Assembly: GCA_001898385.1 (NCBI GenBank) | Contig: MKTT01000087.1 | Span: forward strand, 20,114-84,113 | DNA: 64,000 bases | Direction of reading: 5' to 3' | Origin: Planctomycetales bacterium 71-10 | Lineage (GTDB): Bacteria; Planctomycetota; Planctomycetia; Isosphaerales; Isosphaeraceae | Shown here: positions 9,259 through 18,146 of the stretch, in pieces | Position numbering within the stretch: position 1 is the stretch's first letter | How the letters are laid out: each line of letters starts with the position of its first letter | Notes under the pieces: generated by a model | Told to the model about the DNA's origin: nothing | Seen by the model: the letters and a program-made list of their open reading frames with translations, nothing else | Databases searched by the model: none | Translations under genes and position numbers: made by a program

Positions 9259-10209
9259 TCAGGCGCTCGCTTCATCCAGGCGCCGGATCGCCTCGGCGTC
9301 GAGCGTGATCGAGACGGCCTTCACCAGGTCGTCGAGCTGCTCGACGCTGGTGGCGCTGGCGATGGGGGCGGTGACGCTCGGGCGGGCGATGAGCCAGGCG
9401 AGGGCCACGCTCGCCGGCTTCACGCCCAGGCCGGCCGCCACCTCGTCCAGCGCCTTCACGACCTTCAGGCCCTTCGCGTTCAGGTACTTCTTCACGTTCC
9501 CGCTCCGCGCGGCGCTCTGGGAGAGGTCGGCCTCGGAGCGGTACTTGCCGGTCAGGAAGCCGCTGGCCAGCGAGTAGTACGGGATGACGCCGACCTGCTC
9601 TTTCAGGCATAGCGGCTCAAGCTCGTCCTCGAAGCCGCGCTCCACCAGGTTGTAGTGCGGCTGGAGGCATTCGTAGCGGGCGAGGCCCTTCTCGGCGCTG
9701 ATCTTCAGCGCCTCGGCCAGCCGAGCGGCGGTGAAGTTGGAGGCGCCGATGACGCGGACCTTCCCCTGCTTGATGAGCTGGTCGTAGGCCGCCAGGGTCT
9801 CCTCCTGGGGCGTCTTCGGATCCTCGTCCTTGTGGGTCTGGTAGAGGTCGATGCGATCGGTCTGGAGCCGCCTGAGCGAGTCCTCCACCGCACGGAGGAT
9901 GTAGGGCTTGCTCAGGCCGACCTTGCCGTCGCCCATGTCCATGCCGACCTTGGTCGCCAGGACGACCCGATCCCGCTTGCCGGACGCCTTGAACCACTTG
10001 CCCAGGATCGTCTCCGACTCGCCGCCGACGTTCCCCGGGGCCCAGCGGGAGTAGACGTCGGCCGTGTCGATGAAGTCGAGCCCCGCGGCGACGAAGGCGT
10101 CGAGGATCCGGAACGAGGCCGCCTCGTCGATGGTCCACCCGAATACGTTCCCGCCCAGGCACAGCGGGGCGACGTTCAATTCCGACCGGCCGATCTGCCG
10201 CTTCTGCAT
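9259..10209 (-). CDS. Aldo/keto reductase
   Basis: A 316-residue NAD(P)H-dependent oxidoreductase of the aldo/keto reductase superfamily, a cytoplasmic single-domain (beta/alpha)8 enzyme. The catalytic tetrad is visible as D48, Y53 (FIDTADVYS), K87 (LATKVG) and H126 (LYQTHKDED). The cofactor-side motifs GASNF and IASATSVEQL near the C-terminus are also typical. It resembles the YajO/Tas-type subgroup, which acts on small aldehydes and ketones; the substrate cannot be inferred. It converges with the giant surface protein (5-bp gap) and is divergent from the HAD gene. Confidence 0.9.
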   Translation of the reverse strand: MQKRQIGRSELNVAPLCLGGNVFGWTIDEAASFRILDAFVAAGLDFIDTADVYSRWAPGNVGGESETILGKWFKASGKRDRVVLATKVGMDMGDGKVGLSKPYILRAVEDSLRRLQTDRIDLYQTHKDEDPKTPQEETLAAYDQLIKQGKVRVIGASNFTAARLAEALKISAEKGLARYECLQPHYNLVERGFEDELEPLCLKEQVGVIPYYSLASGFLTGKYRSEADLSQSAARSGNVKKYLNAKGLKVVKALDEVAAGLGVKPASVALAWLIARPSVTAPIASATSVEQLDDLVKAVSITLDAEAIRRLDEASA

Positions 10210-10417
10210 CGCGAAGACCCTCCAAGCGGTGACTCGTCACGGCGTCCGGACGCGCTCCGGTCCGGGGCCTCGCCGCATTGTAGCGCGGGCGTAAACCCGC
10301 CGCGGGTCGCGTGGACGCCCGGCGCGATGGATGCGGCGGGCGGAAATGGGTAAGCTCTCGGGACGACCGGCCCGGGATGGAGGGGCCGCGAAGCCGACCC
10401 GAAGGATCCCCGCGACG

Positions 10418-11074
10418 ATGCAAGCGACGATCGAGGCCGTGGCGTTCGACCTGGACGGCCTGATGTTCGACACGGAGGCCCTGTTCTTCCGCGTCGCGTG
10501 CGAGGCCCTGGAGGCCCGCGGCGGGCGGTTCACGGCCGAGATGATGGCCGCCATGATCGGCCGGCGGGCCGTCGAGGCCGGGCACGTCCTCCAGACGATG
10601 AGCGGCATCGCCGCCGAGCCGGAGGAATTGCTGGGCGACGTCCGCGAACGCTACCTCGCCGTGCTCGACACCGACGCAGCCCCCACGCCCGGCCTGGCGA
10701 CGCTCCTGGACGAGCTGGAGCGGAGGTCGATCCCGAAGGCCGTCGCCACGTCGTCGCGGCGGGCCCACGCGGAACGGCTGCTGGGTGGGCACGCGATCCG
10801 CGATCGGTTCGCGTTCGTGCTGGGGTCGGAGGATGTGGAACGCGGCAAGCCGGATCCGGAAATCTACCGGAAGGCGGCGGAAGGTTTCGGCGTGTCGGCC
10901 GAACGGCTTATGGTGTTGGAGGACAGCCCGGCCGGGGTCGCCGCCGCGAAGGCCGCCGGGGCGTTCGTCGTCGCCGTCCCGCACGAGCACAGCACGGCGG
11001 CGGGCCTGGCGCCGGCCGACCTGATCGTCCCCCGCCTCGACGCCCCCGCGCTGCTGGCGCGGCTGGGCCTCTGA
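10418..11074 (+). CDS. HAD-superfamily hydrolase, beta-phosphoglucomutase-like
   Basis: A 218-residue HAD-family phosphatase or phosphomutase. Motif I is AFDLDGLMFDT with nucleophile D11 and acid/base D13. Motif II is VATSS, motif III is the lysine in ERGKPDPEIY, and motif IV is LEDSPAG. A helical cap lies between motifs I and II, as in beta-phosphoglucomutase/GPH-type enzymes. I chose the internal ATG at 10418 because motif I follows immediately; the longer frame from 10331 adds 29 unrelated residues. It is the first of three genes separated by only 19 and 13 bp. Confidence 0.85.
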   Translation: MQATIEAVAFDLDGLMFDTEALFFRVACEALEARGGRFTAEMMAAMIGRRAVEAGHVLQTMSGIAAEPEELLGDVRERYLAVLDTDAAPTPGLATLLDELERRSIPKAVATSSRRAHAERLLGGHAIRDRFAFVLGSEDVERGKPDPEIYRKAAEGFGVSAERLMVLEDSPAGVAAAKAAGAFVVAVPHEHSTAAGLAPADLIVPRLDAPALLARLGL

Positions 11075-11093
11075 CCCGAACCGGAGACCGCCG

Positions 11094-11804
11094 ATGTCCT
11101 CCCCCGTCGCGACCTCGCCCGACACCTCCGACGCCCTGCCCACCGTCACCCGCGACTTCCTCCCCTACGTCGCCCCCATGTTCGCCTACATCGCGCTCTC
11201 CAGCCTGGAGGGCTACCTCCCCTCCCCCGGCTGGTATCCCGCGGCCTACGCGGCGAAGGCAGTGGTCGTCGCGGCGATCATGTGGCATTACCGATCGACC
11301 TGGCAGGACCTCCGGCCGAGGCCCGGGATCCTGGACCTGATCCTGGCCGCGGCGACGGGCCTGGTGGTCATCGCCCTCTGGATCGGCCTCGACGGCCTGT
11401 ATCCCGACCTGCCGTTCATGGGCGGGGCGCGGCAGGCGTTCGACCCCAACGTCCTGGGCCCGGGCGGCAAGTGGGCGTTCATCGCCGTCCGGATGGTCGG
11501 CCTCGTGCTGCTGGTGCCGGTCTTCGAGGAGCTGTTCTGGCGGTCGTTCCTCAATCGCTTCGTGATCGACCAGGAGTTCTGGAAGGTCCCCATCGGCCGC
11601 GTGACCTGGCTGTCGGCCGGGGTCGTCTCCGTGCTGTTCGCGCTGGCGCACCCGGAATGGCTGCCGGCGCTGCTGACGGGGCTGATCTGGGCCGGGCTGC
11701 TGTGGTATACGAAGTCGGTCTCGGCGTGCGTGGTCAGCCACGTCGTCGCCAACCTGGCGCTGGGCGTCTATGTGATCGCGACCGGGCACTGGAAGTTCTG
11801 GTGA
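11094..11804 (+). CDS. CPBP-family intramembrane metalloprotease (CAAX protease-related)
   Basis: A 236-residue multi-pass membrane protein of the CPBP/Abi family. Catalytic motifs are visible: EExxxR as E145, E146 and R150 (FEELFWRSF), FxxxH with H186 (FALAHPEW), and a later H216 in SHVVANL. About seven hydrophobic segments fit the family. The N-terminal part (LPYVAPMFAYIALSSLEGYL) resembles the CAAX protease-related subgroup found near exosortase systems, but no exosortase is in the window. Its substrate is unknown. It sits between the HAD gene and a rhomboid protease, so two different intramembrane proteases are likely co-expressed. Confidence 0.83.
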   Translation: MSSPVATSPDTSDALPTVTRDFLPYVAPMFAYIALSSLEGYLPSPGWYPAAYAAKAVVVAAIMWHYRSTWQDLRPRPGILDLILAAATGLVVIALWIGLDGLYPDLPFMGGARQAFDPNVLGPGGKWAFIAVRMVGLVLLVPVFEELFWRSFLNRFVIDQEFWKVPIGRVTWLSAGVVSVLFALAHPEWLPALLTGLIWAGLLWYTKSVSACVVSHVVANLALGVYVIATGHWKFW

Positions 11805-11817
11805 TCGGAGGCCCTGC

Positions 11818-13014
11818 TTGATCATCCCCTGGGGGACCGACGCCCCGATCTACCACCGGCCGATCGCCACGATCGGCGTGATGATCGCGTGCGTCGCGGC
11901 GTTCGCGGTCGACCCGAGGCACGAGCACACGGAATACCTGCTGGCGCTGGGGGACGGCGTCCACCCGCTCCAGTGGGTGACGAATATCTTCCTCCACGGC
12001 GACGTCATGCACCTGCTGGGGAACCTGCTGTTCCTCTGGGCGTTCGGCATCATCGTGGAGGGGAAGCTGGGGGCGATCGGCTTCCTGGCCGTGTTCGTGG
12101 CGATGGGGACGTTCCAGAGCGCCTTGATCCAGATGTTCGCCGACCCCGGCCACTCGCGGTACATGCTGGGGGCGTCGGGGTCGATCTACGGGCTGATGGC
12201 CCTCTGCATGATCTGGGCCCCGCGGAACGACCTGTACTGCCTGGTGATCCTCTCGGGCTTCATGCGGCTGCTGGTCTTCCAGCCCGAGATCCCGATCCTC
12301 TGGTTCTCGGTGTTCTACATCGCGTGGGAGGTGATGATCGCGGGGCTGCTGTCGCTGTCGGCCTCGTCGTCGCTGGCCCACGCGACGGGGGCGCTCGGCG
12401 GGGTGATCCTCGGCCTGCTGCTCCTCAAGCTGGACCTCGTCGACTGCGAGGGCTGGGACCTGCTCTCGCGGATGAAGCACGGCAAAACGGGCACGATGCA
12501 CCGGCCGACGAAGAAGCGCCCCCAGCGCTCGCTGGTCGAGCGCGTGCAGAAGAAGGTGACGAAGGCCAAGAAGGCGCGGGCGGCCGGCGAGGACCCGGAC
12601 GTCGTCGCCCTGCGGACGCTCCGCGCGCACCTCGACGCCGACGAGACCGAGGCCGCCATGGGCTTCTACCGAGCCATGCGCCGGAAGCGCCCCTCGTGGC
12701 GTCCCCCCGACCCCGAGCGCGTCGACCTCATCAAGGCCCTCGTCGCCGTCCAGCAGTGGGAGGACGCCGCCGGCGTGATGCAGGCGTACCTGGACGAGTC
12801 CCGCCTCCCCGCCCCCAAGATCCGCCTGAAGCTCGCCGAGGTCCTCATCCGCCGCCTGGAGCGCCCCGTCGCCGGCCTGCGGATCCTGGAACGCCTCCCC
12901 GTCTCCGACCTCCCCGCCAACCTGGCCGAAGGCCGTCGCAAGCTGGTGGCGATGGCCCAGCACCTCCAGGACGAGGGGACGCTGGAACTGGACGACCCGG
13001 TGCAGGCGATCTAG
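11818..13014 (+). CDS. Rhomboid-family serine protease with a C-terminal TPR-like extension
   Basis: A 398-residue protein. Residues 1-215 are a rhomboid intramembrane protease: HxxxN-like HLLGNLLFLW, the nucleophile S120 in GASGSIYG, and partner H188 in HATGALGG. Residues about 220-398 are soluble: a Lys/Arg-rich linker (KKVTKAKKARA), then helical pairs resembling TPR repeats (AAMGFYRAMRRKRP, AAGVMQAYLDESR, AGLRILERLP). The start is TTG at 11818, preceded by GATCGGAGG; no in-frame ATG fits the first membrane segment better. The 13-bp gap to the CPBP gene implies co-transcription. The extension may select substrates or bind partners. Confidence 0.85.
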   Translation: MIIPWGTDAPIYHRPIATIGVMIACVAAFAVDPRHEHTEYLLALGDGVHPLQWVTNIFLHGDVMHLLGNLLFLWAFGIIVEGKLGAIGFLAVFVAMGTFQSALIQMFADPGHSRYMLGASGSIYGLMALCMIWAPRNDLYCLVILSGFMRLLVFQPEIPILWFSVFYIAWEVMIAGLLSLSASSSLAHATGALGGVILGLLLLKLDLVDCEGWDLLSRMKHGKTGTMHRPTKKRPQRSLVERVQKKVTKAKKARAAGEDPDVVALRTLRAHLDADETEAAMGFYRAMRRKRPSWRPPDPERVDLIKALVAVQQWEDAAGVMQAYLDESRLPAPKIRLKLAEVLIRRLERPVAGLRILERLPVSDLPANLAEGRRKLVAMAQHLQDEGTLELDDPVQAI

Positions 13015-13165
13015 AGGTCGAGCGTCCATCCGCTTCCCGTGTCGCAACAAACTCCGCCCGGCCGAAGCCCCGGCGACGCTGAAAGGATCATGGGACATCT
13101 GCCATGCTCGGGCTTCGGGCCTCGCCTCGCCAGCGCCTCGGGTTCGCCTAATCGAGGGGGAGATC

Positions 13166-13735
13166 ATGACGCCGACTCCCGAGCGACGATTCACGCTCCT
13201 CGACGCGATGGTCCTGATCGCGGCCACCGCCGCGGCGCTGACCTTCATTCGGGCCACGGGCCTGTCCTTCCTGGAGCCGACCTTCGACCACCCGAGGGCG
13301 AAATACGCCGCGCTGGCGCGGCACGAGGCCTCGATGGCGATGCCCTTCCTGACGTCATGGACCCTGGCGTTTTTCGGGCTTCGTCTCATACCGCCGCGGC
13401 CGAGGCTCCGGCGGCTCGGTCGCCAGCCCGGGACCGCGGCCTGCATCGCGGCGATCCTGGCCGTCGCGATCCATTCCATGTGGTTGCTGAGCGTGTTCAT
13501 CGGGGTCGTCGACCCGGTCGGCAAGGGTTGGCTCAGGGTTCCAAGGTTCTTCTTCGAGTCCTTCGGCGACGTGGCCCCCTATGCGATCATCGGGGCGTGG
13601 TCGACCTATGCGCTATCGGCGCGACGTCGGCCCCGAACGGACTGGGTCGATCGATTCGGGAACATCCTCGGCGTCGCGTGGATCGTCGCCGTGCTGGCTC
13701 GATCCGTCGCACTGCTGGGAATCTTGTCGATTTGA
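13166..13735 (+). CDS. Planctomycete-type small membrane protein, unknown function
   Basis: A 189-residue protein with about four hydrophobic segments. It begins with RRFTLLDAMVLIAATA, an N-terminal pattern I have seen repeatedly in planctomycete membrane proteins of unknown role. The start at 13166 follows a good GAGGGGGAGA ribosome-binding site. Segments lie near 15-32, 65-80, 95-115 and 165-185. There are no catalytic motifs. It lies 150 bp downstream of the rhomboid gene and is followed by 350 bp of non-coding DNA. Function is unknown. Confidence 0.7.
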   Translation: MTPTPERRFTLLDAMVLIAATAAALTFIRATGLSFLEPTFDHPRAKYAALARHEASMAMPFLTSWTLAFFGLRLIPPRPRLRRLGRQPGTAACIAAILAVAIHSMWLLSVFIGVVDPVGKGWLRVPRFFFESFGDVAPYAIIGAWSTYALSARRRPRTDWVDRFGNILGVAWIVAVLARSVALLGILSI

Positions 13736-14085
13736 CCCCGCGTTGTGCCGGGGCTGGCGAGTCCATCCCGAGAGGCTTGCAATGAGCACGTGTTCATGTT
13801 GTCGGCGAGCCCTTGCGAACCTTGAATCCCCTGCATCCGTAACAGTCGGACGGGCCGCGTGGCCCCACGCGATCGGACTGCCTGCCGGAGTTGCAAACTC
13901 CGAAACGCTTCGGCAGGATTGAAGGGTCGCACGTCCTGGGGGAGATGGGACGGCGCTCGCCCGTCTCGGCTCTCCGGCCGGCGACGATCCGGCCCCTCCC
14001 CTCGCGGATCGTCGGCGCGCGGCTCTCTCGCGATCATTCGACGCGGCATCTCGGCTTCGGTCATCCACGGTTCGAGGAGGGCTCC
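13736..14085. other. 350-bp gap with a double hairpin
   Basis: There is no convincing gene. At 13881-13917 an outer stem CTGCCG/CGGCAG encloses an inner stem GGAGTT/AACTCC with a GCA loop, possibly a terminator or RNA element. The patch GGGGGAGATGGGACGGCG (about 13938) resembles part of the minor repeat at 42661. A short 46-codon frame at 13783-13922 ends on the hairpin and is judged not coding. Confidence 0.4.
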
Positions 14086-17067
14086 ATGACTCGCATCGGT
14101 CGATTCGGCGTATTGGCCTCGCTGGCGCTGGGGGCGATCCCCGCGGCCAAGGCCCAGGAAGCCCAGCCACCGGCCGCCTCGCCGGCGCAGAACGTCCCGC
14201 AGGACGCCGCGAAGCTCGACATCGGCCAGATCATGGCGAACCGCGGCGTCCCGGCCTCCGGGCTGACGAGCCCGGCGAGCAAATTCCGCGACTTCAACGA
14301 GGTCGTGAAGGACGCCGAGAAGGTCGAGGGCCTGTTCACACTCTACAAGACCGGGGACCACCTGTACGCCGAGATCCGCCCCGACCAGTTCAACCAAACG
14401 TTGCTGGTCCCGGTGACGATCGCCCGCGGCATGGCCAACGCCGGCATGCCCGTCGGCGACGACGACCTCGTCATCGTATTCAAGCGGGTCGGCGACCGGA
14501 TCCAGGTGATCCGGCGCAACATCTTCTACAAGGCCCCGGGCGGCACGCCGATCGAGAAGGCGGTGAAGCAGAACTACACCGACTCGATCCTCATGGCCCT
14601 CCCCATCGTGACCCTCAACATGATGCGCGGGGGCGCGCCGCTGGTCGACCTGTCGGACGTCTTCATGACCGACTTCGCCCAGCTCGGCCTGGGGCCCATC
14701 GACCGCTCGCGCAGCTCGTGGCAGAAGGTGAAGGGCTTCCCGAACAACATGGAGCTGGAGCTGGAGACGACCTACGCCGGCGGCCGGGGCCGTGGGGGCG
14801 ACGGCGGCGTCGCCGACGCTCGCGGCAACACGATCGTCGTCCACTACAGCCTCATGAAGACCCCCGACATGGGCTACCGGCCCCGCCAGGCCGACGACCG
14901 CGTGGGGTACTTCCTCTCGGCCGCGAAGGACTTCGGCGTGAGCGGCCAGGACGGCAACTTCGTCCGCTACATCTACCGCTGGCGGCTGGAGAAGTCCGAC
15001 TCCCGCGCCAAGCTCTCGCCCCCCAAGAAGCAGATCGTGTGGTACGTCGAGGACACCGTCCCGCAGGAGTACCGGCCGTACGTCGAGGAGGGGATCCTCG
15101 AATGGAACAAGGCGTTCGAGAAGATCGGCTTCAAGAACGCCCTGGCCGTCCGCTGGCAGGAGGCCGGCCGCGACGACTTCGACCCCGAGGACGCCAACTA
15201 CTGCACCTTCCGCTGGGTCGCCAGCGAGAGCGGCTCGGCCATGTCGTGCGTCCGGGCCAACCCCCTGACCGGCGAGATCATCGACGGCGACGTCATCTTC
15301 GATTCGAGCTGGATCCGCCACTGGAAGCAGGAATACGCCCTGCTGCTGGGGACCACCACGGCCGCCGGCGGCCAGCCCGAGTCGACCCCGCTGGCCCTCG
15401 GCGAGGTCGTCAGCCCGATCCTCGCCTCCAAGATGGGCTACGGCGTCCCGCAGGCGCTGAGCATGCCCGGCCTCGAACCGCTCTCGCGCATCCCCGGCCA
15501 GATGGTCCCCGAGCTGATCCCCGCCGACCAGGGCCTCTTCCAGTGGCGGCTGGCGCAGAACCTCGCCCGCAACGCCCGGGGCTTCTGCCAGCGCCAGCAG
15601 GGTTTCACCCAGGACCTCAGCCTGGCCGCCATCAGCCTGTCCGGCCAGGCCCCCACGCCTCCCGCCGACGCCCCCAAGGAGGGCGAGAAGAAGGACGCCC
15701 CCAAGCCCGACGAGAAGAAGAAGATCGAGCCCAAGGACGAGCTCCCCGAGGAGTTCCTCGCCCAGGCGATCAAGGACGTCGTGATGCACGAGGTCGGCCA
15801 CTCGCTCGGCCTTCGGCACAACTTCAAGTCCAGCACCATGCTGAGCGCCGACCAGCTCAACGACACCGCCGTCACGCACGAGAAGGGCCTCGGCGGCAGC
15901 GTGATGGACTACAACCCGGTGAACATCGCCCCCCGCGGCAAGAAGCAGGGGGACTACTACTCGACGACCCTCGGCCCCTACGACTACTGGGCCATCGAGT
16001 ACGGCTACAAGCAGGCCGACGGCGACGAGGCGGGCGAGCTGAAGAAGATCGCCGCGCGGGCCGCCGAGAAGGACCTGGCCTACGCCACCGACGAGGACGT
16101 CGTCCTGAATGACGACCCCTACGTCAACCGCTGGGACCTGGGCTCCGACCCCTGCCAGTTCGCCCGCGACCGGATCGAGCTGGCCCGCGAGCTGATGCAG
16201 GACCTCGACTCGCGCGTCGTGAAGGACGGCGAGCCCTGGGCCCGCATGCGGCGCGCGTTCAGCGTGCTGCTGAACCAGTGGGGCAACGCGGCGACGCTGG
16301 CCTCGCAGTACGTCGGCGGCCAGTCGGTCAGCCGCGACCACAAGGCCGACAAGGACGCCCACGACCCCATCGACCCCATCCCGGGCGACAAGCAGCGCGA
16401 GTGCCTGAAGTTCCTGGCCGAGCACGTCCTGACCGACAAGGACTTCACGTTCTCGCCGGCCGTCATGCGGCGCCTCGGCAACGAGCGCTGGATGCACTGG
16501 GGCAACGACGGCCTGTTCTCCGGCCCCAACGCCGACATCTCGGTGTACGAGCGGATCCTGGGCATCCAGCGGATCGTCCTGGGCCACTGCCTGAGCGGGT
16601 CGACCCTCTCGCGGCTCCAGAACCAGGAGTTGCAGGCCAACGCCGGCTCGTCGCCGCTCCGCATGGAGGAGGTCTTCCGCGCCCTGACCGACGGCGTCTG
16701 GGCCGACCTGGACAAGCTCCCGACCAAGGACGAGAAGGACCCGAAGCCGGGCCTCTCCACCATCCGTCGCAACCTCCAGCGCGAGCACCTGCGGCGCCTC
16801 GGCACGCTGGTCGTCGGCTCGGGCGGCAACGCCGGCCTGGGCGACGGCTCGACGTTCGTCGTCCTCCTCGGCCGCGGCGGGAACTCGGTCCCGGCCGACG
16901 CCCGCTCGCTGGCCCGCCTCCACCTCAAGGACGTCTCCGCCCGCATCGCGAAGGAACTCGACGCCAAGGGCGCGCAGCTCGACGACACCACGAAGGCCCA
17001 CTTGGAGGAGAGCAAGGAGAAGATCGCCAAGATCCTCGACGCGAGGATCGACTCGCGCGAGCTTTGA
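14086..17067 (+). CDS. Large secreted zinc-dependent metalloprotease (DUF5117/DUF4953 type)
   Basis: A 993-residue exported protein. A signal peptide (MTRIGRFGVLASLALGA, then AKAQE) is followed by a Gln/Pro/Ala linker. The middle matches the family of big zinc proteases with DUF5117, DUF5118 and M10-like DUF4953 segments: VWYVEDTVPQEYRPYVEEGI and WNKAFEKIGFKNAL precede the zinc site HEVGHSLGLRHN (H568, E569, H572, H578). The met-turn region DYNPVNIAPRG follows. A Lys/Pro/Glu-rich insert lies just before the site. I chose the ATG at 14086 because GAGGAGG precedes it and a signal peptide follows. It likely degrades extracellular or periplasmic proteins. A strong hairpin (17088-17129) follows. 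Confidence 0.85.
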   Translation: MTRIGRFGVLASLALGAIPAAKAQEAQPPAASPAQNVPQDAAKLDIGQIMANRGVPASGLTSPASKFRDFNEVVKDAEKVEGLFTLYKTGDHLYAEIRPDQFNQTLLVPVTIARGMANAGMPVGDDDLVIVFKRVGDRIQVIRRNIFYKAPGGTPIEKAVKQNYTDSILMALPIVTLNMMRGGAPLVDLSDVFMTDFAQLGLGPIDRSRSSWQKVKGFPNNMELELETTYAGGRGRGGDGGVADARGNTIVVHYSLMKTPDMGYRPRQADDRVGYFLSAAKDFGVSGQDGNFVRYIYRWRLEKSDSRAKLSPPKKQIVWYVEDTVPQEYRPYVEEGILEWNKAFEKIGFKNALAVRWQEAGRDDFDPEDANYCTFRWVASESGSAMSCVRANPLTGEIIDGDVIFDSSWIRHWKQEYALLLGTTTAAGGQPESTPLALGEVVSPILASKMGYGVPQALSMPGLEPLSRIPGQMVPELIPADQGLFQWRLAQNLARNARGFCQRQQGFTQDLSLAAISLSGQAPTPPADAPKEGEKKDAPKPDEKKKIEPKDELPEEFLAQAIKDVVMHEVGHSLGLRHNFKSSTMLSADQLNDTAVTHEKGLGGSVMDYNPVNIAPRGKKQGDYYSTTLGPYDYWAIEYGYKQADGDEAGELKKIAARAAEKDLAYATDEDVVLNDDPYVNRWDLGSDPCQFARDRIELARELMQDLDSRVVKDGEPWARMRRAFSVLLNQWGNAATLASQYVGGQSVSRDHKADKDAHDPIDPIPGDKQRECLKFLAEHVLTDKDFTFSPAVMRRLGNERWMHWGNDGLFSGPNADISVYERILGIQRIVLGHCLSGSTLSRLQNQELQANAGSSPLRMEEVFRALTDGVWADLDKLPTKDEKDPKPGLSTIRRNLQREHLRRLGTLVVGSGGNAGLGDGSTFVVLLGRGGNSVPADARSLARLHLKDVSARIAKELDAKGAQLDDTTKAHLEESKEKIAKILDARIDSREL

Positions 17068-17087
17068 TCCGACGGCGATCTGACCGA

Positions 17088-17129
17088 CCGGCCGCCCGGC
17101 CTCTCTCGAAGAGGAGTCCGGGCGGCCGG
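17088..17129 (+). terminator. Hairpin terminator after the metalloprotease
   Basis: The stem CCGGCCGCCCGG pairs with CCGGGCGGCCGG, and an inner CTCTC/GAGAG-like stem closes on TCGA. It begins 21 bp after the stop. The T-tract is weak, so termination efficiency is uncertain. Confidence 0.55.
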
Positions 17130-17163
17130 ATCGTTGGCGACTCATTCGGGGAGGAGCGATGAG

Positions 17164-17418
17164 ATGAGTCGGACGAGGACCGACAGGAGTCGCATGGTCG
17201 TCGGGACGTCTTCCTTCTCGCCCGAAGATCAGAGGCGACAGCTTGAAGAGACGTTCGCCTACTGGGAGCAAGCCGGTCCGAGGGCCATCTGGGATGCTAC
17301 CAGCGAGCTGACGGCCGAGTGGTTCTTGCTGCGCGGCGTCGATCCATCGACTCAGCGGGTAGAGAAGGATGTGAGCGGCACCCTCCCCGTGCCTTGGGCG
17401 AAGCAAGGCGAGATGTGA
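17164..17418 (+). CDS. Small protein of unknown function upstream of a nucleotidyltransferase
   Basis: An 84-residue soluble protein starting MSRTRTDRSRMVVG after a GGGAGGAG ribosome-binding site. The central helix SPEDQRRQLEETFAYWEQAG is amphipathic. No family is recognised. Its stop lies 13 bp before the GTG of a nucleotidyltransferase gene, so the two are almost surely co-transcribed. The layout (small gene first, nucleotidyltransferase second) resembles some toxin-antitoxin modules, but the role is inferred only from this arrangement. Confidence 0.55.
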   Translation: MSRTRTDRSRMVVGTSSFSPEDQRRQLEETFAYWEQAGPRAIWDATSELTAEWFLLRGVDPSTQRVEKDVSGTLPVPWAKQGEM

Positions 17419-17431
17419 AGAGGCCAAACTC

Positions 17432-17947
17432 GTGGAACTGCCCTACAGCCGCGACATGCTCGACCTGCTCGAGATCCTGAATCGATGGCAGGTCCAGTAC
17501 CTCATCGTGGGTGGAAGGGCGGTCAACGCCTACACGGAAGCCAGGGGTACGAAAGACCTCGACATCTGGACGAACCCGACGCCGGATAACGCAAGGCGGA
17601 TCTACGCCGCTCTCAAGGAGTTCGGTGCGCCGCTTTTCGGAGCGACCGAGGAGAGCTTCGTCCGCAAGGACGATTTCCTCTTCATCGGCGTGCCTCCGAA
17701 TCGCATCGACATACTCAAGGACATTCCGGGCGTCGAGTTCGACGATTGCTGGGAGAAGAGGCAGACCTTCGATCTCGGCGAGGGCCTCGAAGCCAACTAC
17801 CTCGGATTGCCCGAATTGCTCGCCGCCAAGCGAGCCTCCGGTCGATACATCGATCTCGCAGACGCCGAAAAGTTGGAGGCCGCTCTCGAACGAAAGTTGC
17901 GATTGGAGCAGGAACAACCCGAATCGCAGGAGCGAGATGCGGAATAG
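17432..17947 (+). CDS. Nucleotidyltransferase-fold protein (DUF6036-like)
   Basis: A 171-residue protein with a minimal nucleotidyltransferase fold. The signature is GGRAVNAYTEARGTKDLDIWT: the GG motif, then DLD metal ligands, with a third acidic strand at RIDIL. The C-terminus is helical and charged. This family is close to AbiEii-type toxins and to MNT antitoxins, which transfer nucleotides to RNA or protein. The GTG start at 17432 directly precedes MELPYSRDMLDLLEIL. It is paired with the small gene upstream. A strong hairpin between it and the convergent RdgC-like gene probably stops both transcripts. Confidence 0.75.
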   Translation: MELPYSRDMLDLLEILNRWQVQYLIVGGRAVNAYTEARGTKDLDIWTNPTPDNARRIYAALKEFGAPLFGATEESFVRKDDFLFIGVPPNRIDILKDIPGVEFDDCWEKRQTFDLGEGLEANYLGLPELLAAKRASGRYIDLADAEKLEAALERKLRLEQEQPESQERDAE

Positions 17948-18042
17948 CCTGCGACGAGGGCGCCGAATCAGAAACCCGAGCGGTGGATGGGCCGCGGGTA
18001 CTATTTGGAGCCAGAACCGTCGACTCGTCGGCGCGCGAAAAG

Positions 18043-18110
18043 GCCCCGCCGGGCCCCCGGCCTCGCCCTCTTGCGAGGGCGAGGCCGGAGGATGTCGGGC
18101 CCGGCGGGGG
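18043..18110. terminator. Strong two-part hairpin between convergent genes
   Basis: The outer stem CCCCGCCGGGCCC pairs with GGGCCCGGCGGGG. Inside it CCGGCCTCGCCCTC pairs with GAGGGCGAGGCCGG around a TTGC loop. Lying between the nucleotidyltransferase (stop 17947) and the oppositely oriented RdgC-like gene (stop 18147), it suits a bidirectional terminator. The AAAA at 18038-18041 gives a U-tract for the minus-strand transcript. Confidence 0.65.
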
Positions 18111-18146
18111 GTCGCGTTCGGTCGTGTTCGGTCGGGGAGCTTCAGG

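Noticed and set aside
13783..13922. 46-codon frame MSTCSCCRRALANLE... before the metalloprotease
   Set aside because: No convincing ribosome-binding site or family, and it ends in a hairpin. Not enough support.
17134..17163. Upstream start for the 84-aa protein
   Set aside because: The ATG at 17164 has the better-spaced GGGAGGAG site; the added residues (MATHSGRSDE) look random.
13606..17427. 1273-codon antisense frame over the metalloprotease
   Set aside because: Low-complexity Val/Leu/Gly/Arg sequence, no motif. The plus strand encodes a clear protease.
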